In this document: positions 25,200-34,371 of the stretch, piece after piece
How the letters are laid out: each line of letters opens with the position of its first letter
Numbering within the stretch: position 1 is the first letter of the stretch
Assembly: GCA_018241125.1 (NCBI GenBank)
Contig: JAFEEL010000007.1
Location: 1-64,000, forward strand
Origin: Pseudomonadota bacterium
Lineage (GTDB): Bacteria > Pseudomonadota > Gammaproteobacteria > Xanthomonadales > Xanthomonadaceae
DNA: 64,000 nucleotides
Direction: 5' to 3'
Notes under the pieces: generated by a model
Database searches by the model: none
The model's input: only the letters and a program-made list of their open reading frames with translations
What the model was told of the DNA's origin: nothing
Translations under genes and position numbers: made by a program

Positions 25200-25739
25200 A
25201 TGCAACACGTACGCAAACATGTCCTTGTCTTTGCCCTGGCTCTGGCTGCGACGACGGCATCGGCTGCCGGCATCGATGCGGGCGACCGCGCGGAAATGGC
25301 CGCAGTGCTCAAGGCGTCGATCACTCCGGCCAAGGCGTTGGAGATCGCACAAAGCGACGGCAGCCGCGCCTTCGCCTTGGGTCTGGAGACGGCCGGTAAC
25401 GGCGGCTATTACGAGGTCAGCATCCTGCGCAATCACGCCAAGCTCGTGCTGCACATCGATGCGAACAGCGGCAAGGTTCTGAGCAGTGGCGCGGCGCATG
25501 GCGAAGAAGGGCAGGGAGCCGAGGCGTTGGTCGGCGCCAAGTTCACCTTCGCCGATGCTATCGTGCAGGCCGAGCTCGCGGGTGGCGGCCCGGCCCTGGA
25601 AGCCAGTGCAGGTGGCCGCGGCGAGCAGGCGCATGTGGATGTGGACATCATCCAAGGTCGCGGGGCGCGCATCGCCCACTACCGCGTATCGATGCAGGCT
25701 GGAAAATGGCAGGTGAGCTTGATCGGCACGCAATCCTGA
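25200..25739 (+). CDS. Exported PepSY-domain protein
   Basis: This 179-residue protein has a signal peptide (HVLVFALALAATTASAAG). Two PepSY-like units follow: ITPAKALEIAQSDGSRAFAL with GGYYEVSILRNHAKLVLHID and DANSGKVL, and a second around FTFADAIVQAELAGGGPALE. PepSY domains bind or inhibit periplasmic partners and are often regulated by adjacent two-component systems. Ribosome-binding site AAGGAG at 25188-25193 supports ATG 25200. The gene is divergent from the response regulator, so it is a likely target and possible signal modulator of that system. Confidence 0.8.
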   Translation: MQHVRKHVLVFALALAATTASAAGIDAGDRAEMAAVLKASITPAKALEIAQSDGSRAFALGLETAGNGGYYEVSILRNHAKLVLHIDANSGKVLSSGAAHGEEGQGAEALVGAKFTFADAIVQAELAGGGPALEASAGGRGEQAHVDVDIIQGRGARIAHYRVSMQAGKWQVSLIGTQS

Positions 25740-25921
25740 AATCGCGTCGGCCGAGATCACGTCGGACCTGCCGGGTGCCGGTGTCGTTGCAGTACGTTGT
25801 GGGGTCGGCATGTCAGGGCGTGAGAATAAAGGCTGGCTTTCGGATTCGTGATCTTCCGCGAACCCAAGCGATGGCACTACACGCGCCGCATCAGATCAAC
25901 GGCGCCAGTTCCTCTTTGTGC

Positions 25922-26299
25922 TCAAACACCGACCAGCCGCAGCCCATGGGCGGTCAGCGGCCGGAAATCCACGGCGTTGGCAGTGACGAATTCCGCACCG
26001 GCACGAATGGCGCATGCAGCGATCAATGTATCGGTACGGTGCGTGCGTTTGCGGCCGGTGGTGTTGAAAAGCGCGGCGGCAAGCTGCGCGTCTGCTTCGG
26101 TGACGGCCAGGATGCGCCCTTGCACAAACGCGTGGGCCAGCGCGGCTTCCTCCTTGGCCAAGGGGCCGCGCAGGTATTCGTACCAGACCACGCTGCACAC
26201 CGCGGCGGATTCGCCGGCAACGATGCGTTCGATGATGGGATGGACCTCTTTCGCCCATTGCGGCAGGTAGACCAGCGCGTTGGTGTCGAAATGGATCAT
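25922..26299 (-). CDS. vapC: PIN-domain toxin, VapC type
   Basis: The product has 125 residues. The PIN fold acidic residues are visible: D5 in MIHFDTNALVY, Glu in WYEYLRG, Asp in RTDTLIAACAI and Asp in TANAVDFRPL. Such toxins are metal-dependent RNases that cut tRNA or rRNA. The ATG overlaps the stop of the antitoxin gene upstream (ATGA), the usual VapBC order. Length is normal and no key residue is missing, so it should be active. Confidence 0.85.
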   Translation of the reverse strand: MIHFDTNALVYLPQWAKEVHPIIERIVAGESAAVCSVVWYEYLRGPLAKEEAALAHAFVQGRILAVTEADAQLAAALFNTTGRKRTHRTDTLIAACAIRAGAEFVTANAVDFRPLTAHGLRLVGV

Positions 26300-26586
26300 G
26301 GTTTGGCCCTGCCGTCCCGCGCGCGGTCGTCAGCGTGGCGAGCGGCGCGGTTGTCTTCTATCCAGCGCTTGGTGGCTGCGATGGAACGCTGCAGGGGGGC
26401 ACGGCGATAGTGCGCCACGACTTCCGCGGGCGTGGGCGGCGCGGGTTGCTCGGCTTGCACGCTTTTGCGCACGGCGCGCCGGATGACTTCGGCCTGCGAA
26501 ACGTGCCAGCGTTCGGCCAACTCGCGAATGTGAGCGTCGGTCTGTTCATCCAGTGCAAAGGTGGCGCGAACGGTCATCCTGGCCAT
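26296..26586 (-). CDS. vapB: Ribbon-helix-helix antitoxin, VapB-like
   Basis: This 96-residue protein has an N-terminal ribbon-helix-helix (MTVRATFALDEQTDAHIREL, then RWHVSQAEVIRRAVRKSV) that should bind the operator. A C-terminal tail rich in Arg and Pro would wrap the toxin. It overlaps the PIN-domain gene by four bases. ATG 26586 or ATG 26577 could be the start. A short GTAC-ATA-GTAC dyad lies at about 26617-26627 in the promoter side and might be the operator. Confidence 0.75.
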   Translation of the reverse strand: MARMTVRATFALDEQTDAHIRELAERWHVSQAEVIRRAVRKSVQAEQPAPPTPAEVVAHYRRAPLQRSIAATKRWIEDNRAARHADDRARDGRAKP

Positions 26587-26775
26587 GGCGGGTGCGGTTG
26601 TGGTATGGCGTTATGGTACATAGTACGCGCCGTCGCCGAACGACGGCAGCCGTGCATCGCAGCGGCGCAATCGCCCCCGTTCGCCAGCAACCTGTTCGTG
26701 ACCCGCCCGCTGCCGCTCGATGCGCCGGTCGCAATGAGGGCTTTGCCCGCGACGGGCCGGCCAAGGTCGAGTGCC

Positions 26776-27168
26776 TCAGCGTGCGTCGTATTGCGCGTCG
26801 GAGACGTGCTCCATCCAGTCCACCGCCTTGCCGTCTTTCATCTCGCAGATGGCGATATGGCTCATCGCGCAATCTCTGGATGCGCCGTGCCAGTGCTTCT
26901 CGCCCGGCTCGATCCAGACGATGTCGCCGGGGCGAATTTCCTGTACGCGCCCGCCTTCGTATCCGACCAAGCCGAAGCCGCTGGTCACCAACAAGGTCTG
27001 GCCCAGCGGATGGGTGTGCCAGGCGGTGCGTGCGCCGGGCTCGAAGGTGACGGTGGCAGCGGACAGGTTGCCGCTGCCGCAGAACGGGCAGTCGATGCGC
27101 ACGCTGCCGGTGAAGTATTCGGCGGAGCCTTGCGTGGATGGCGCGGAACCGGACGGGGTGATTTTCAT
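26776..27168 (-). CDS. Small cupin-domain protein
   Basis: This 130-residue protein has a single cupin barrel. The metal-binding motif 1, TAWHTHPLGQTLLVTSGFG, supplies two His residues; motif 2, PGDIVWIEPGEKHWHGA, supplies a further His. The N-terminal CPFCGSGN is a close cysteine pair that could add a metal or redox site. Its ATG overlaps the stop of the upstream carboxymuconolactone decarboxylase-type gene by four bases, a common pairing in which both act on small hydroperoxide or lactone substrates. The substrate is not identifiable. Confidence 0.8.
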   Translation of the reverse strand: MKITPSGSAPSTQGSAEYFTGSVRIDCPFCGSGNLSAATVTFEPGARTAWHTHPLGQTLLVTSGFGLVGYEGGRVQEIRPGDIVWIEPGEKHWHGASRDCAMSHIAICEMKDGKAVDWMEHVSDAQYDAR

Positions 27169-27869
27169 GCGGATTCCTTCGGCGTGTTCGTTCGTTGTGA
27201 TCCGTGCTGCACGGAAGCCGACACGCGCTGCAGGGCGTCGTGCGCCCGTCGCCCGCTGTCGCCACCGACCTGCGCTTGCAGTACCTGCACTGCCTCTTGC
27301 ATCTGCATGGCGGTCAGGCCGGTGTTCATGCTCATCCGCAGGTGCGCGGACAATTGCGCCTCGGTGCCGGGCAGGGCAGAGAGCATGCCGACGGTCGCCA
27401 GCTCGCGGCTTGGCCAGTCGAGGTTGTCGCGCTCGAAGATCGCGCCGAACAGGTGGCTTTGCAGGTACTGCGCGATGGCTGGAGCGAACTCGAAGATCGG
27501 CCCGGCCACCGGCTGGCCGACCAGCTGGGTCTGGTTGGCTTGGCCTGCGACGCGCAGCGCCTCGCCTGCGGGTATCGCGCGGCCGGGCTCGCGGCCCGGC
27601 GCATCGTGGATGCCGCGTTGGCGGCGCGTTTCCAGCACCTGCATCAACTCGTTGAGCGCGTTGAGGCTGCGCGGAAAGCCGGCATAGGCGTAGAGCTGCA
27701 CCAGTACTTCGCGCGCGGCGCTGACCGGCAGGCCCGCGTCCAGCGCGGCGTTCAGGGCCGTCTGCAACGGCTCCACGTCGCCAGCGGCAGCGAAGGCGGC
27801 GATCGGCAGGATGGCGCGCTGCTGCGCGTTCAAGCGATCGGCGCAGGCGGTGGCGTCGGTTGCGGGCAT
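27165..27869 (-). CDS. Carboxymuconolactone decarboxylase family protein
   Basis: The product has 234 residues with two CMD/AhpD-like helical units. The second has NLDWPSRELATVGMLSALPG followed by QLSAHLRMSMNTGLTAMQMQ, matching the CMD signature. The usual CXXC of peroxidase-active AhpD is not present, which argues against peroxidase function and for a decarboxylase or structural role. It is coupled to the cupin gene. It is divergent from the MerR/P-type ATPase pair. Confidence 0.75.
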   Translation of the reverse strand: MPATDATACADRLNAQQRAILPIAAFAAAGDVEPLQTALNAALDAGLPVSAAREVLVQLYAYAGFPRSLNALNELMQVLETRRQRGIHDAPGREPGRAIPAGEALRVAGQANQTQLVGQPVAGPIFEFAPAIAQYLQSHLFGAIFERDNLDWPSRELATVGMLSALPGTEAQLSAHLRMSMNTGLTAMQMQEAVQVLQAQVGGDSGRRAHDALQRVSASVQHGSQRTNTPKESA

Positions 27870-27973
27870 GGGGTCGTGGCCAAAAGCGTGGGGCCGCAGG
27901 ACAGGTGCCCAGTATGCACCCGCCCATGAAGGCTTGCATGGCGTGCTGCTGAACGGGCGCTTGCAAGCGACGC

Positions 27974-28005
27974 TTGACTCTGGCCCTTGCTCAAGGGTTT
28001 AGGAT
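27974..28005 (+). promoter_or_regulatory. MerR-type promoter/operator of the metal operon
   Basis: The -35 box TTGACT (27974-27979) and -10 box TAGGAT (28000-28005) are 20 bp apart. A perfect dyad, CCCTTG-CT-CAAGGG (27984-27997), lies in between. Over-long spacers with a central dyad are diagnostic for MerR/CueR activation by DNA twisting. The start codon of the regulator is at 28012, seven bases after the -10 box, which leaves no room for a leader; the mRNA is probably leaderless. Confidence 0.75.
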
Positions 28006-28011
28006 GGCCGC

Positions 28012-28437
28012 ATGAACGCGCAGACCCCGCAGCATTTCACCATCGGCGCGATCGCTCGCCGCGCCCACGTCGGCATCGACACCATCCGCTATTACGAACG
28101 CGAAGGGCTGCTGCCGCCACCGTCACGACGCGCGTCGGGATATCGCGACTACGATGCGGGCGTGGTGGACCGGCTGCGTTTCATCCGTCGCGCCAAGGAA
28201 CTGGGGTTCACCCTCGATCAGATCCGCGAGCTGCTGGCGCTGTCCACCGACCGCGAAGGCGGCGTGAGCAGCGTCAAACAGCGCGCCGAGGCGCGTCTGG
28301 CCGAGGTCGAGCGACGCATTCGCGAATTGCAAGGCGTGAAACGTGGATTGCGGCAGTTGATCGATGCCTGCCCCGGACACGGCGTGCTCGATCGCTGCCC
28401 GATCCTGCGCGCATTGGGCAGCGAGGAGGCGCCATGA
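28012..28437 (+). CDS. MerR-family metal-responsive regulator (CueR-like)
   Basis: The product has 141 residues. The N-terminal winged helix reads [20 protein letters not shown] followed by EREGLL, then a dimerisation helix. The metal loop has [14 protein letters not shown], two cysteines spaced as in CueR/HmrR copper sensors. The gene is preceded by a 20-bp-spacer promoter with an internal dyad. Its stop overlaps the start of the P-type ATPase gene, so regulator and pump are co-expressed and auto-controlled. Metal specificity (Cu+, Ag+ or Au+) is inferred from the loop and the neighbour. Confidence 0.85.
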   Translation: MNAQTPQHFTIGAIARRAHVGIDTIRYYEREGLLPPPSRRASGYRDYDAGVVDRLRFIRRAKELGFTLDQIRELLALSTDREGGVSSVKQRAEARLAEVERRIRELQGVKRGLRQLIDACPGHGVLDRCPILRALGSEEAP

Positions 28438-30998
28438 ACACCCACGACCACCACACCCACCACGACGCGGCGTCGGCAGCACAGCCCTTCGCCATCGACC
28501 CCAACTGCGGCATGCGGGTAACCTTGCCATCCAAGCGCCATGCCGATTACCACGGGACGCAATATCACTTCTGCTCCGATGGCTGCCAGCGCAGGTTTCA
28601 GGCCGATCCCGAGGCTATTCTGGCCAAGGCGCGCCGCCGCGACATCGAGGCGGGGCGGCTGGATCCGGTTTGCGGGATGACCACCGACCCTGAGCATCCG
28701 CGCTTCACCGTCGAGCACGCCAGCAAGTCCATCAACTTTTGCGCAGCACGCTGCCGCGACAAATTCGTGGCCGAGCCTGATCGGTATCTCGGCCCGCCAG
28801 CCGGCGCACCCGCCGCGCACGCGCAGGGCGAACACGCGCATGGGCAACACACGCAGGTCGCCGACGCGCCCGCCGGGACGATCTACACCTGCCCGATGCA
28901 CCCGGAAGTGCAGCAGGTCGGCCCCGGTCACTGCCCCAAGTGCGGCATGGCGCTGGAGCCGATGTTGCCCACCGCCCAACCCGACGACGGTGCCGACGTG
29001 CGCCATCTGGCGACGCGCTTCTGGCTGCTGGTCGCGCTGACGATTCCGGTGTTCGCACTGGCGATGGGGCCGCACTTGTTCGGCTGGCACCTGCCGATGC
29101 CATGGGACACGGTGGCCGCGTGGGTCGAAGCGGTGTTGTCCACGGTAGTGGTGGCGTGGGGCGGGGCGTCGTTCTTCGCGCGCGGCTGGCGCTCGCTCAA
29201 GCCGTGGTCGCCCAACATGTACACGTTGATCGCGCTGGGTACCGGCGTGGCGTGGATGTACAGCGTCGTCGCGTTCGTGTTTCCAGACCTGTTTCCTGCC
29301 GCGTTCCGCGACCTGCACGGACGGGTCGGCGTGTATTTCGAATCGGCGGCTGTGATCGTGACGCTGGTGACGCTCGGCGATTACATGGAGTTGCGGGCGC
29401 GCCGGCGCACCGGCGCCGCCTTGCAGGCGTTGCTGGGGTTGGCGCCGAAAACTGCACGGCGCATCGACGCCGACGGCAACGAAGCCGACGTGCCGCTGGA
29501 ATCGGTGCAGGCCGGCGACACCTTGCGCGTGCGCCCGGGCGAGAAGGTGCCGGTGGATGGGCAGGTGATCGACGGCAGCAGCCATGTGGACGAATCGATG
29601 TTGACCGGCGAGCCGGTACCGGTGGCCAAGGCGCGCGGCGATGCACTGACCGGTGGCACCCTCAATCAGGACGGTGGGTTGACGATGCGCGCCACCCGCG
29701 TGGGCGCCGACACGATGCTGGCGCAGATCGTGGCCTTGGTGGCGCAGGCGCAGCGCAGCAAGGCGCCTTTGCAGCGCGTGGCCGATCGGGTGGCGGCCTG
29801 GTTCGTGCCGGCCGTGGTCGCCGTCGCGGTGCTGGCGTTCGCCGCGTGGCTGGCGTTCGGCCCGGCACCGGCATTCCCGCACGCGCTCATCGCTGCGGTG
29901 TCGGTGCTCATCATTGCCTGTCCGTGCGCTCTGGGGCTGGCCACGCCGATCTCGATCATGGTCGCCAGCGGGCGCGGCGCGCAGATGGGCGTGTTGTTTC
30001 GCGATGCCGCCGCCATCGAGGCGCTGCGTGGCATCGACACGCTGGTGGTGGACAAGACCGGCACCCTGACCGAAGGCAAGCCATCGTTGCAGTCCGTCGA
30101 GACGCTCGGCGACCTTGATGAAACCCGCGCATTGGCGCTCGCGGCGGCGCTGGAACTGCCCAGCGAACACCCGCTGGCGCGTGCCATCGTCAACGCTGCG
30201 CAGCAGCGCGGGATCGCGATTCCTGCGGTGGAAAACTTCACCTCCATCACCGGCAGCGGCGTGCGCGGGCGCGTGGACGGCAGCGAGGTCGCCATCGGTA
30301 ACGCCACGCTCTTGCAGTCGCTCGGTCTGGGCGATGGCGATGCGGCATCGACGCGCAGTCAGGCGCTGCGCGGCGAGGGCGCCACCGTGATGGTTCTGGT
30401 CGTCGATCGCCACGTGGTGGCGTTGCTGGCGGTGGCCGACCGCATCAAGGCCGATACGCCGGCGGCGCTGGCGGCGCTGCGCGAGGAAGGCGTGCAAATC
30501 GTGATGCTCACCGGCGACCACGAAACCACCGCACGCGCGATCGCCGGCAAACTCGGCATCGACGCCGTCCACGCGCAGGTGTCGCCAGCCGACAAGGCGG
30601 CGGTGATCGAATCGCTCAAGCGCGAGGGCCGCACGGTGGCGATGGCCGGCGATGGCATCAACGATGCCCCGGCGCTGGCCGCAGCCCATGTCGGCATCGC
30701 CATGGGTACCGGCACCGACATCGCCATGGAAAGCGCGCAGGTGACCCTGGTGCGCGGCGAGTTGACCGGCATCGTGCGCGCCCGCGCGCTGTCGCAGGCC
30801 ACGGTGCGCAACATCCGCCAGAACCTGTTCTGGGCGTTCGCCTACAACGCGGTGGGCGTGCCGATCGCCGCCGGCGCGCTGTATCCGACGTTCGGGGTGG
30901 TGCTGTCGCCGATGATCGCCGCACTGGCGATGAGTTTTTCGTCGGTGTCGGTGGTGTCCAATGCGCTGCGCTTGCGCCGCATCAAACTGCATCCATGA
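28434..30998 (+). CDS. Cu/Ag-type P1B ATPase with two N-terminal YHS domains
   Basis: The product has 854 residues. The N-terminus starts with a His-rich tail, then two YHS-type units ([11 protein letters not shown] with YHFCSDGC, and [12 protein letters not shown] with FCAARC). A heavy-metal-binding segment follows ([20 protein letters not shown]), then the ATPase core: CPC in [13 protein letters not shown], phosphorylation site [15 protein letters not shown], and [10 protein letters not shown]. The usual ferredoxin-like CXXC domain is replaced by YHS modules. The pump exports monovalent copper or silver to the periplasm. It overlaps the merR-type gene, which should induce it. Confidence 0.88.
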   Translation: MNTHDHHTHHDAASAAQPFAIDPNCGMRVTLPSKRHADYHGTQYHFCSDGCQRRFQADPEAILAKARRRDIEAGRLDPVCGMTTDPEHPRFTVEHASKSINFCAARCRDKFVAEPDRYLGPPAGAPAAHAQGEHAHGQHTQVADAPAGTIYTCPMHPEVQQVGPGHCPKCGMALEPMLPTAQPDDGADVRHLATRFWLLVALTIPVFALAMGPHLFGWHLPMPWDTVAAWVEAVLSTVVVAWGGASFFARGWRSLKPWSPNMYTLIALGTGVAWMYSVVAFVFPDLFPAAFRDLHGRVGVYFESAAVIVTLVTLGDYMELRARRRTGAALQALLGLAPKTARRIDADGNEADVPLESVQAGDTLRVRPGEKVPVDGQVIDGSSHVDESMLTGEPVPVAKARGDALTGGTLNQDGGLTMRATRVGADTMLAQIVALVAQAQRSKAPLQRVADRVAAWFVPAVVAVAVLAFAAWLAFGPAPAFPHALIAAVSVLIIACPCALGLATPISIMVASGRGAQMGVLFRDAAAIEALRGIDTLVVDKTGTLTEGKPSLQSVETLGDLDETRALALAAALELPSEHPLARAIVNAAQQRGIAIPAVENFTSITGSGVRGRVDGSEVAIGNATLLQSLGLGDGDAASTRSQALRGEGATVMVLVVDRHVVALLAVADRIKADTPAALAALREEGVQIVMLTGDHETTARAIAGKLGIDAVHAQVSPADKAAVIESLKREGRTVAMAGDGINDAPALAAAHVGIAMGTGTDIAMESAQVTLVRGELTGIVRARALSQATVRNIRQNLFWAFAYNAVGVPIAAGALYPTFGVVLSPMIAALAMSFSSVSVVSNALRLRRIKLHP

Positions 30999-31031
30999 GG
31001 CGTGCGCGGCGGCACGCGCGCCTTGGTGATC

Positions 31032-32501
31032 TCACAGCAACCACTCGATTGGCAACAGCGACAGCAACCAGATCCCGAAGCGCTGGACGCCGTGCGTCTT
31101 GGGCTCGACGGTGCTTCGGTCGGCGTTTCCGTCGCGTCGATCCAGCCACTGCAACCTCCCGTTGGGCGCAAGGACCACCTGCCACGCCGATTGCGGCAGC
31201 CTCTGGCTGATGCCTGTCTCGACGCGGCAGGCCAGCGCGGGACTGTCGATCACCACGCCCATTTCGGTATTCAGCCGCGCTGAGCGCGGATCGAAGTTGA
31301 ACGAGCCGACGAAGAGGCTGCGGCGATCGACGGAAAACGTCTTGGCGTGCAGGCTGGCGACCGAGCTCCTGCCGAATCGACTGCCGGAGACCGCCAGCAG
31401 ACGCTGGCGTCCGGTCGAGGTTTGCGCCGAAGGCAGCCATTCGAACAGTGCGATGCCGGCGCGCAGCAGCCGCTTGCGGTACTTGGCGTAGCCGGCATGC
31501 ACCGCAGCCACGTCGGTGGCCGCCAGCGAGTTGGTCAGTACACGGATTTTCACACCACGCTGCGCCAATTGCGCGAAGGCATCGACGCCACGCGATGTCG
31601 GCACGAAGTATGCCGACACCAGGTCGAAACTGCTGGCGGCCTCGCCGATGATCGCGTCGAGCCGGTACGATACGTGCTGGAGGCCGCGGGCGCGGCCGAG
31701 CGCCTTGCCCGGATCGTCGCTGAGCAAACGCACGGGTGCCCATTCGAGCGCAAGCTGGCCCTGCAGCAGCTCACGCACGGCCGCCAGCGCGTGCACCGCG
31801 CGCACATATGCCGCGGCTGCCGGATCGCACTCGATCCGCCTCGCCTGAGCGGCCAACTCCGCGCAACGGGCGGTCGTGGGTCGAGGCAGCAGGCGTTGCA
31901 CGGGGCATGCGACGTCGCTGTTCCAGTAGCGATCGAAATCAGTGGCGACATCGCGCGCCACCGGGCCCACGGCCAGCACGTCCAGATCGGCGAACGCCAT
32001 GTCCGCGGCCGCATCGAAATACCTGTCGGAGACGTTGCGCCCGCCGATGATCGTCGCCGCGGCATCGGCGGTGATCGACTTGTTGTGCATGCGTCGATTG
32101 ACGCGGGTGAAATCGATCAGGTAGTTGATCCAGCGCGGACGACGAACGCGCAGCGGGTTGAACAGGCGCACTTCGAGGTTGGCGTGGGTATCGAGTTCGG
32201 CCAGCTTCTCGTCGAGGCCGGCCGTGTTGTGATCGTCGAGCAGCAGGCGCACGCGCACGCCGCGGTCGGCGGCGGTGCGCAACGCGTCGAACAGCAACGC
32301 GCCGGTCTTGTCGTCGTCCCAGATGTAGTACTGCACATCGAGCGTGCGCTGCGCCGCGCGCGCCAGCAGCATGCGCGCCGCGAAGGCGTCGAGGCCGTCT
32401 GGCAACGGGTGGATGCCCGAACAACCCGGATGTGCGGAGGCCAGCGGCGCGATCGCGGCTTCCAGCGCGGTGGCGTTTTGCGGGCGCCAATCGGTGCTCA
32501 T
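31032..32501 (-). CDS. Phospholipase D-like protein (cardiolipin synthase ClsC-like)
   Basis: The product has 489 residues. Both HKD motifs are present: HNKSITAD near the middle with GGRNVSDRYFD, and HAKTFSVD near residue 390 with FVGSFNFDPRS. A C-terminal tail ends LLSLLPIEWLL, typical of ClsC/YmdC-like enzymes that use phosphatidylethanolamine and phosphatidylglycerol. There is no clear signal peptide. A C-terminal fragment of a close paralog lies at 10015-10490. It converges on the P-ATPase gene. Confidence 0.85.
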   Translation of the reverse strand: MSTDWRPQNATALEAAIAPLASAHPGCSGIHPLPDGLDAFAARMLLARAAQRTLDVQYYIWDDDKTGALLFDALRTAADRGVRVRLLLDDHNTAGLDEKLAELDTHANLEVRLFNPLRVRRPRWINYLIDFTRVNRRMHNKSITADAAATIIGGRNVSDRYFDAAADMAFADLDVLAVGPVARDVATDFDRYWNSDVACPVQRLLPRPTTARCAELAAQARRIECDPAAAAYVRAVHALAAVRELLQGQLALEWAPVRLLSDDPGKALGRARGLQHVSYRLDAIIGEAASSFDLVSAYFVPTSRGVDAFAQLAQRGVKIRVLTNSLAATDVAAVHAGYAKYRKRLLRAGIALFEWLPSAQTSTGRQRLLAVSGSRFGRSSVASLHAKTFSVDRRSLFVGSFNFDPRSARLNTEMGVVIDSPALACRVETGISQRLPQSAWQVVLAPNGRLQWLDRRDGNADRSTVEPKTHGVQRFGIWLLSLLPIEWLL

Positions 32502-32630
32502 GCGCCGGAAATATAGACTACAAGTAGACGTTCCGGCCGAGGTGCAGCGTGGTTTGCGCTGGCTGCGCCGCCCGGATGGGTGGATCGGATGGGCGCCGGA
32601 TAGCCCGATGGCTGCCTTCGACCCAAAGAA

Positions 32631-32656
32631 AAAGGGCGTGCCGAGGCACGCCCTTT
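32631..32656 (-). terminator. Strong intrinsic terminator after the Ala/Ser lipoprotein gene
   Basis: The stem AAAGGGCGTGCC / GGCACGCCCTTT is perfect over 12 bp with a two-base GA loop. On the minus strand it is followed by TTTTTCTTT, a good U-tract, so it ends transcription from the lipoprotein gene at 32679. Confidence 0.85.
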
Positions 32657-32678
32657 CTGGTACAGCGCAAGTCGCCGA

Positions 32679-33029
32679 TTACTTCTTCGACGAAGCAGCC
32701 GAGGCGGCCGGCGAGGCGGCGCCCGAAGCGGCCGGGGAAGCGGCCGGCGAGGCGGCGCCCGAAGCGGCCGGGCTGGCAGCCATCGCGTCGGAAGCCGGGC
32801 TGGCGGCGGCCGAAGCGGCGGCCTCGGAGGCGGCCGAGGTGGCGGCAGCGGCGTCGCTGGCGGCCGGCATGCCGGCGTCGGAAGCGGCCGACGGAGCGGC
32901 GGTCGAGGCGGCCGAAGCGGCGGCGTTGGCGTCGGCGGCGGCGGAGGCGCCACCGTTGTCGCCACCGTTGTTGCAGGCGGCCAGGGTCAGGCCGAGGGCG
33001 GCGGCGAGCAGGATCTTGTTGATGGACAT
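32679..33029 (-). CDS. Ala/Ser-rich low-complexity lipoprotein
   Basis: The product has 116 residues. The lipobox LAAC gives lipidation at C19 after SINKILLAAALGLTLAA. The rest is almost only Ala, Ser, Pro, Asp and Gly in AAS/PAAS-type units and ends SSKK. The 3' part has a near-perfect 36-bp tandem duplication (32704-32739 and 32740-32775), so the gene length is prone to change by slippage. The ATG is at 33029 with AGGAA upstream. It could be a surface-exposed spacer or stress lipoprotein; no function can be assigned. Confidence 0.75.
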   Translation of the reverse strand: MSINKILLAAALGLTLAACNNGGDNGGASAAADANAAASAASTAAPSAASDAGMPAASDAAAATSAASEAAASAAASPASDAMAASPAASGAASPAASPAASGAASPAASAASSKK

Positions 33030-33173
33030 TGCAGGTTCCTCGTTGGTTTTGGTGGTTTTATTGCATCGGAAAGCTGGGCACGCGCGCGATGCGCACGTCC
33101 AACCATCATCGCACAAATTGGCGGATTGTCAAGGAACGGCGGGCTCAGCTGCGATTTTCGCCAGATCGGGAGC

Positions 33174-34349
33174 TCACGTCAGCTCGATGGCGATCGCCGT
33201 GGCCTCACCGCCGCCGATGCACAGCGACGCCACACCGCGCTTGCCGCCGGAGGCGAGCAGGGCATGGATGAGGGTGACCACGAGGCGGGCGCCACTGGCG
33301 CCGATCGGGTGGCCGAGCGCGCAGGCGCCACCACGTACGTTCAACTTCTCGTGGGCGATGCCCAGATCCTTCATCGGCGCCATCGCCACCACCGCAAAGG
33401 CTTCGTTGACCTCGAACAGATCCACATCCTCGACCTTCCATCCGGCCTTGGCCAGCACGTTGGAAATCGCCGCGACCGGCGCGGTGGTGAACCATTCCGG
33501 TGCCTGCGCGTGGGTGGCGTGGGCGACGATGCGCGCCAGCGGCTTGAGGCCGCGGCGGGCGGCTTCGTCGGCGGCCATCAGCACGGTTGCGGCAGCGCCG
33601 TCGGAGATCTTCGACGACGAGGCGGCGGTGAGCACGCCGTCCTTGCCGAACGCCGCGCGCAGGGTGGGGATCTTCGCCAAGTCGATCTTGCCGGGCTCCT
33701 CGTCGGTGGCCACGACCACGTCGCCCTTGCGGCCTTTCACCGTGACCGGCACGACTTCGGCAGCGAACGCCTTGTCGGCGATGGCCTTCTGCGCGCGGCG
33801 CGCGCTCTCGGCGGAGAAGTTGTCGAGGTCTTCACGGGTGAAGCCGTACTTGGCGCAGGCGGTATCGCCGAACACGCCCATCGCCTTGCCGTCGTAAGGG
33901 TTGGTCAGGCCGTCGAAGGCCATGTGGTCGAGGAACTCGGCGCTGCCGTAGCGGATGCCGGTGCGCGAGTTGTTGAGCAGGTGCGGGGCGTTGGTCATCG
34001 ACTCCATGCCACCGGCGACCACCACCTTGGCCGAGCCGGCCTTGATGATGTCGTGCGCGAGCATGATCGCCTTCATGCCCGAACCGCAGACCTTGTTGAT
34101 CGTGGTGCACCCGGCCGCATCGGGAATCTTCGCCGCACGCGACGCCTGCCGTGCCGGCGCTTGCCCGAGGCCCGCCGGCAGCACGCAACCCATGATGACC
34201 TCATCGACCTGATCGGGTGCGACCTGCGCGTGTTCGAGTGCGCCGGCGATCGCCGTTGCGCCCAGCGTGGGCGTGGGCACGCCGGTGAACTGGCCGAGGA
34301 AGGAACCGATGGCGGTGCGCTTGGCGCCGACGATGACGATGTCGCTCAT
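33174..34349 (-). CDS. Acetyl-CoA C-acetyltransferase (thiolase)
   Basis: The product has 391 residues. The nucleophilic Cys lies in INKVCGSGMKAIM (about residue 89), the active-site His in ALGHPIGASGAR and the second Cys in CIGGGEATAIAIE. This is the condensing/degradative thiolase fold, EC 2.3.1.9 type, in the cytosol. It is the last enzyme of a leucine-degradation-like run with isovaleryl-CoA dehydrogenase and leucine dehydrogenase, from which a repeat-rich 455-base stretch separates it. The start ATG 34349 with GGAG upstream is chosen; an upstream open frame made of repeat DNA is not part of the enzyme. Confidence 0.9.
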   Translation of the reverse strand: MSDIVIVGAKRTAIGSFLGQFTGVPTPTLGATAIAGALEHAQVAPDQVDEVIMGCVLPAGLGQAPARQASRAAKIPDAAGCTTINKVCGSGMKAIMLAHDIIKAGSAKVVVAGGMESMTNAPHLLNNSRTGIRYGSAEFLDHMAFDGLTNPYDGKAMGVFGDTACAKYGFTREDLDNFSAESARRAQKAIADKAFAAEVVPVTVKGRKGDVVVATDEEPGKIDLAKIPTLRAAFGKDGVLTAASSSKISDGAAATVLMAADEAARRGLKPLARIVAHATHAQAPEWFTTAPVAAISNVLAKAGWKVEDVDLFEVNEAFAVVAMAPMKDLGIAHEKLNVRGGACALGHPIGASGARLVVTLIHALLASGGKRGVASLCIGGGEATAIAIELT

Positions 34350-34371
34350 GGTGGGTGCTCCGGTGGGTGGC

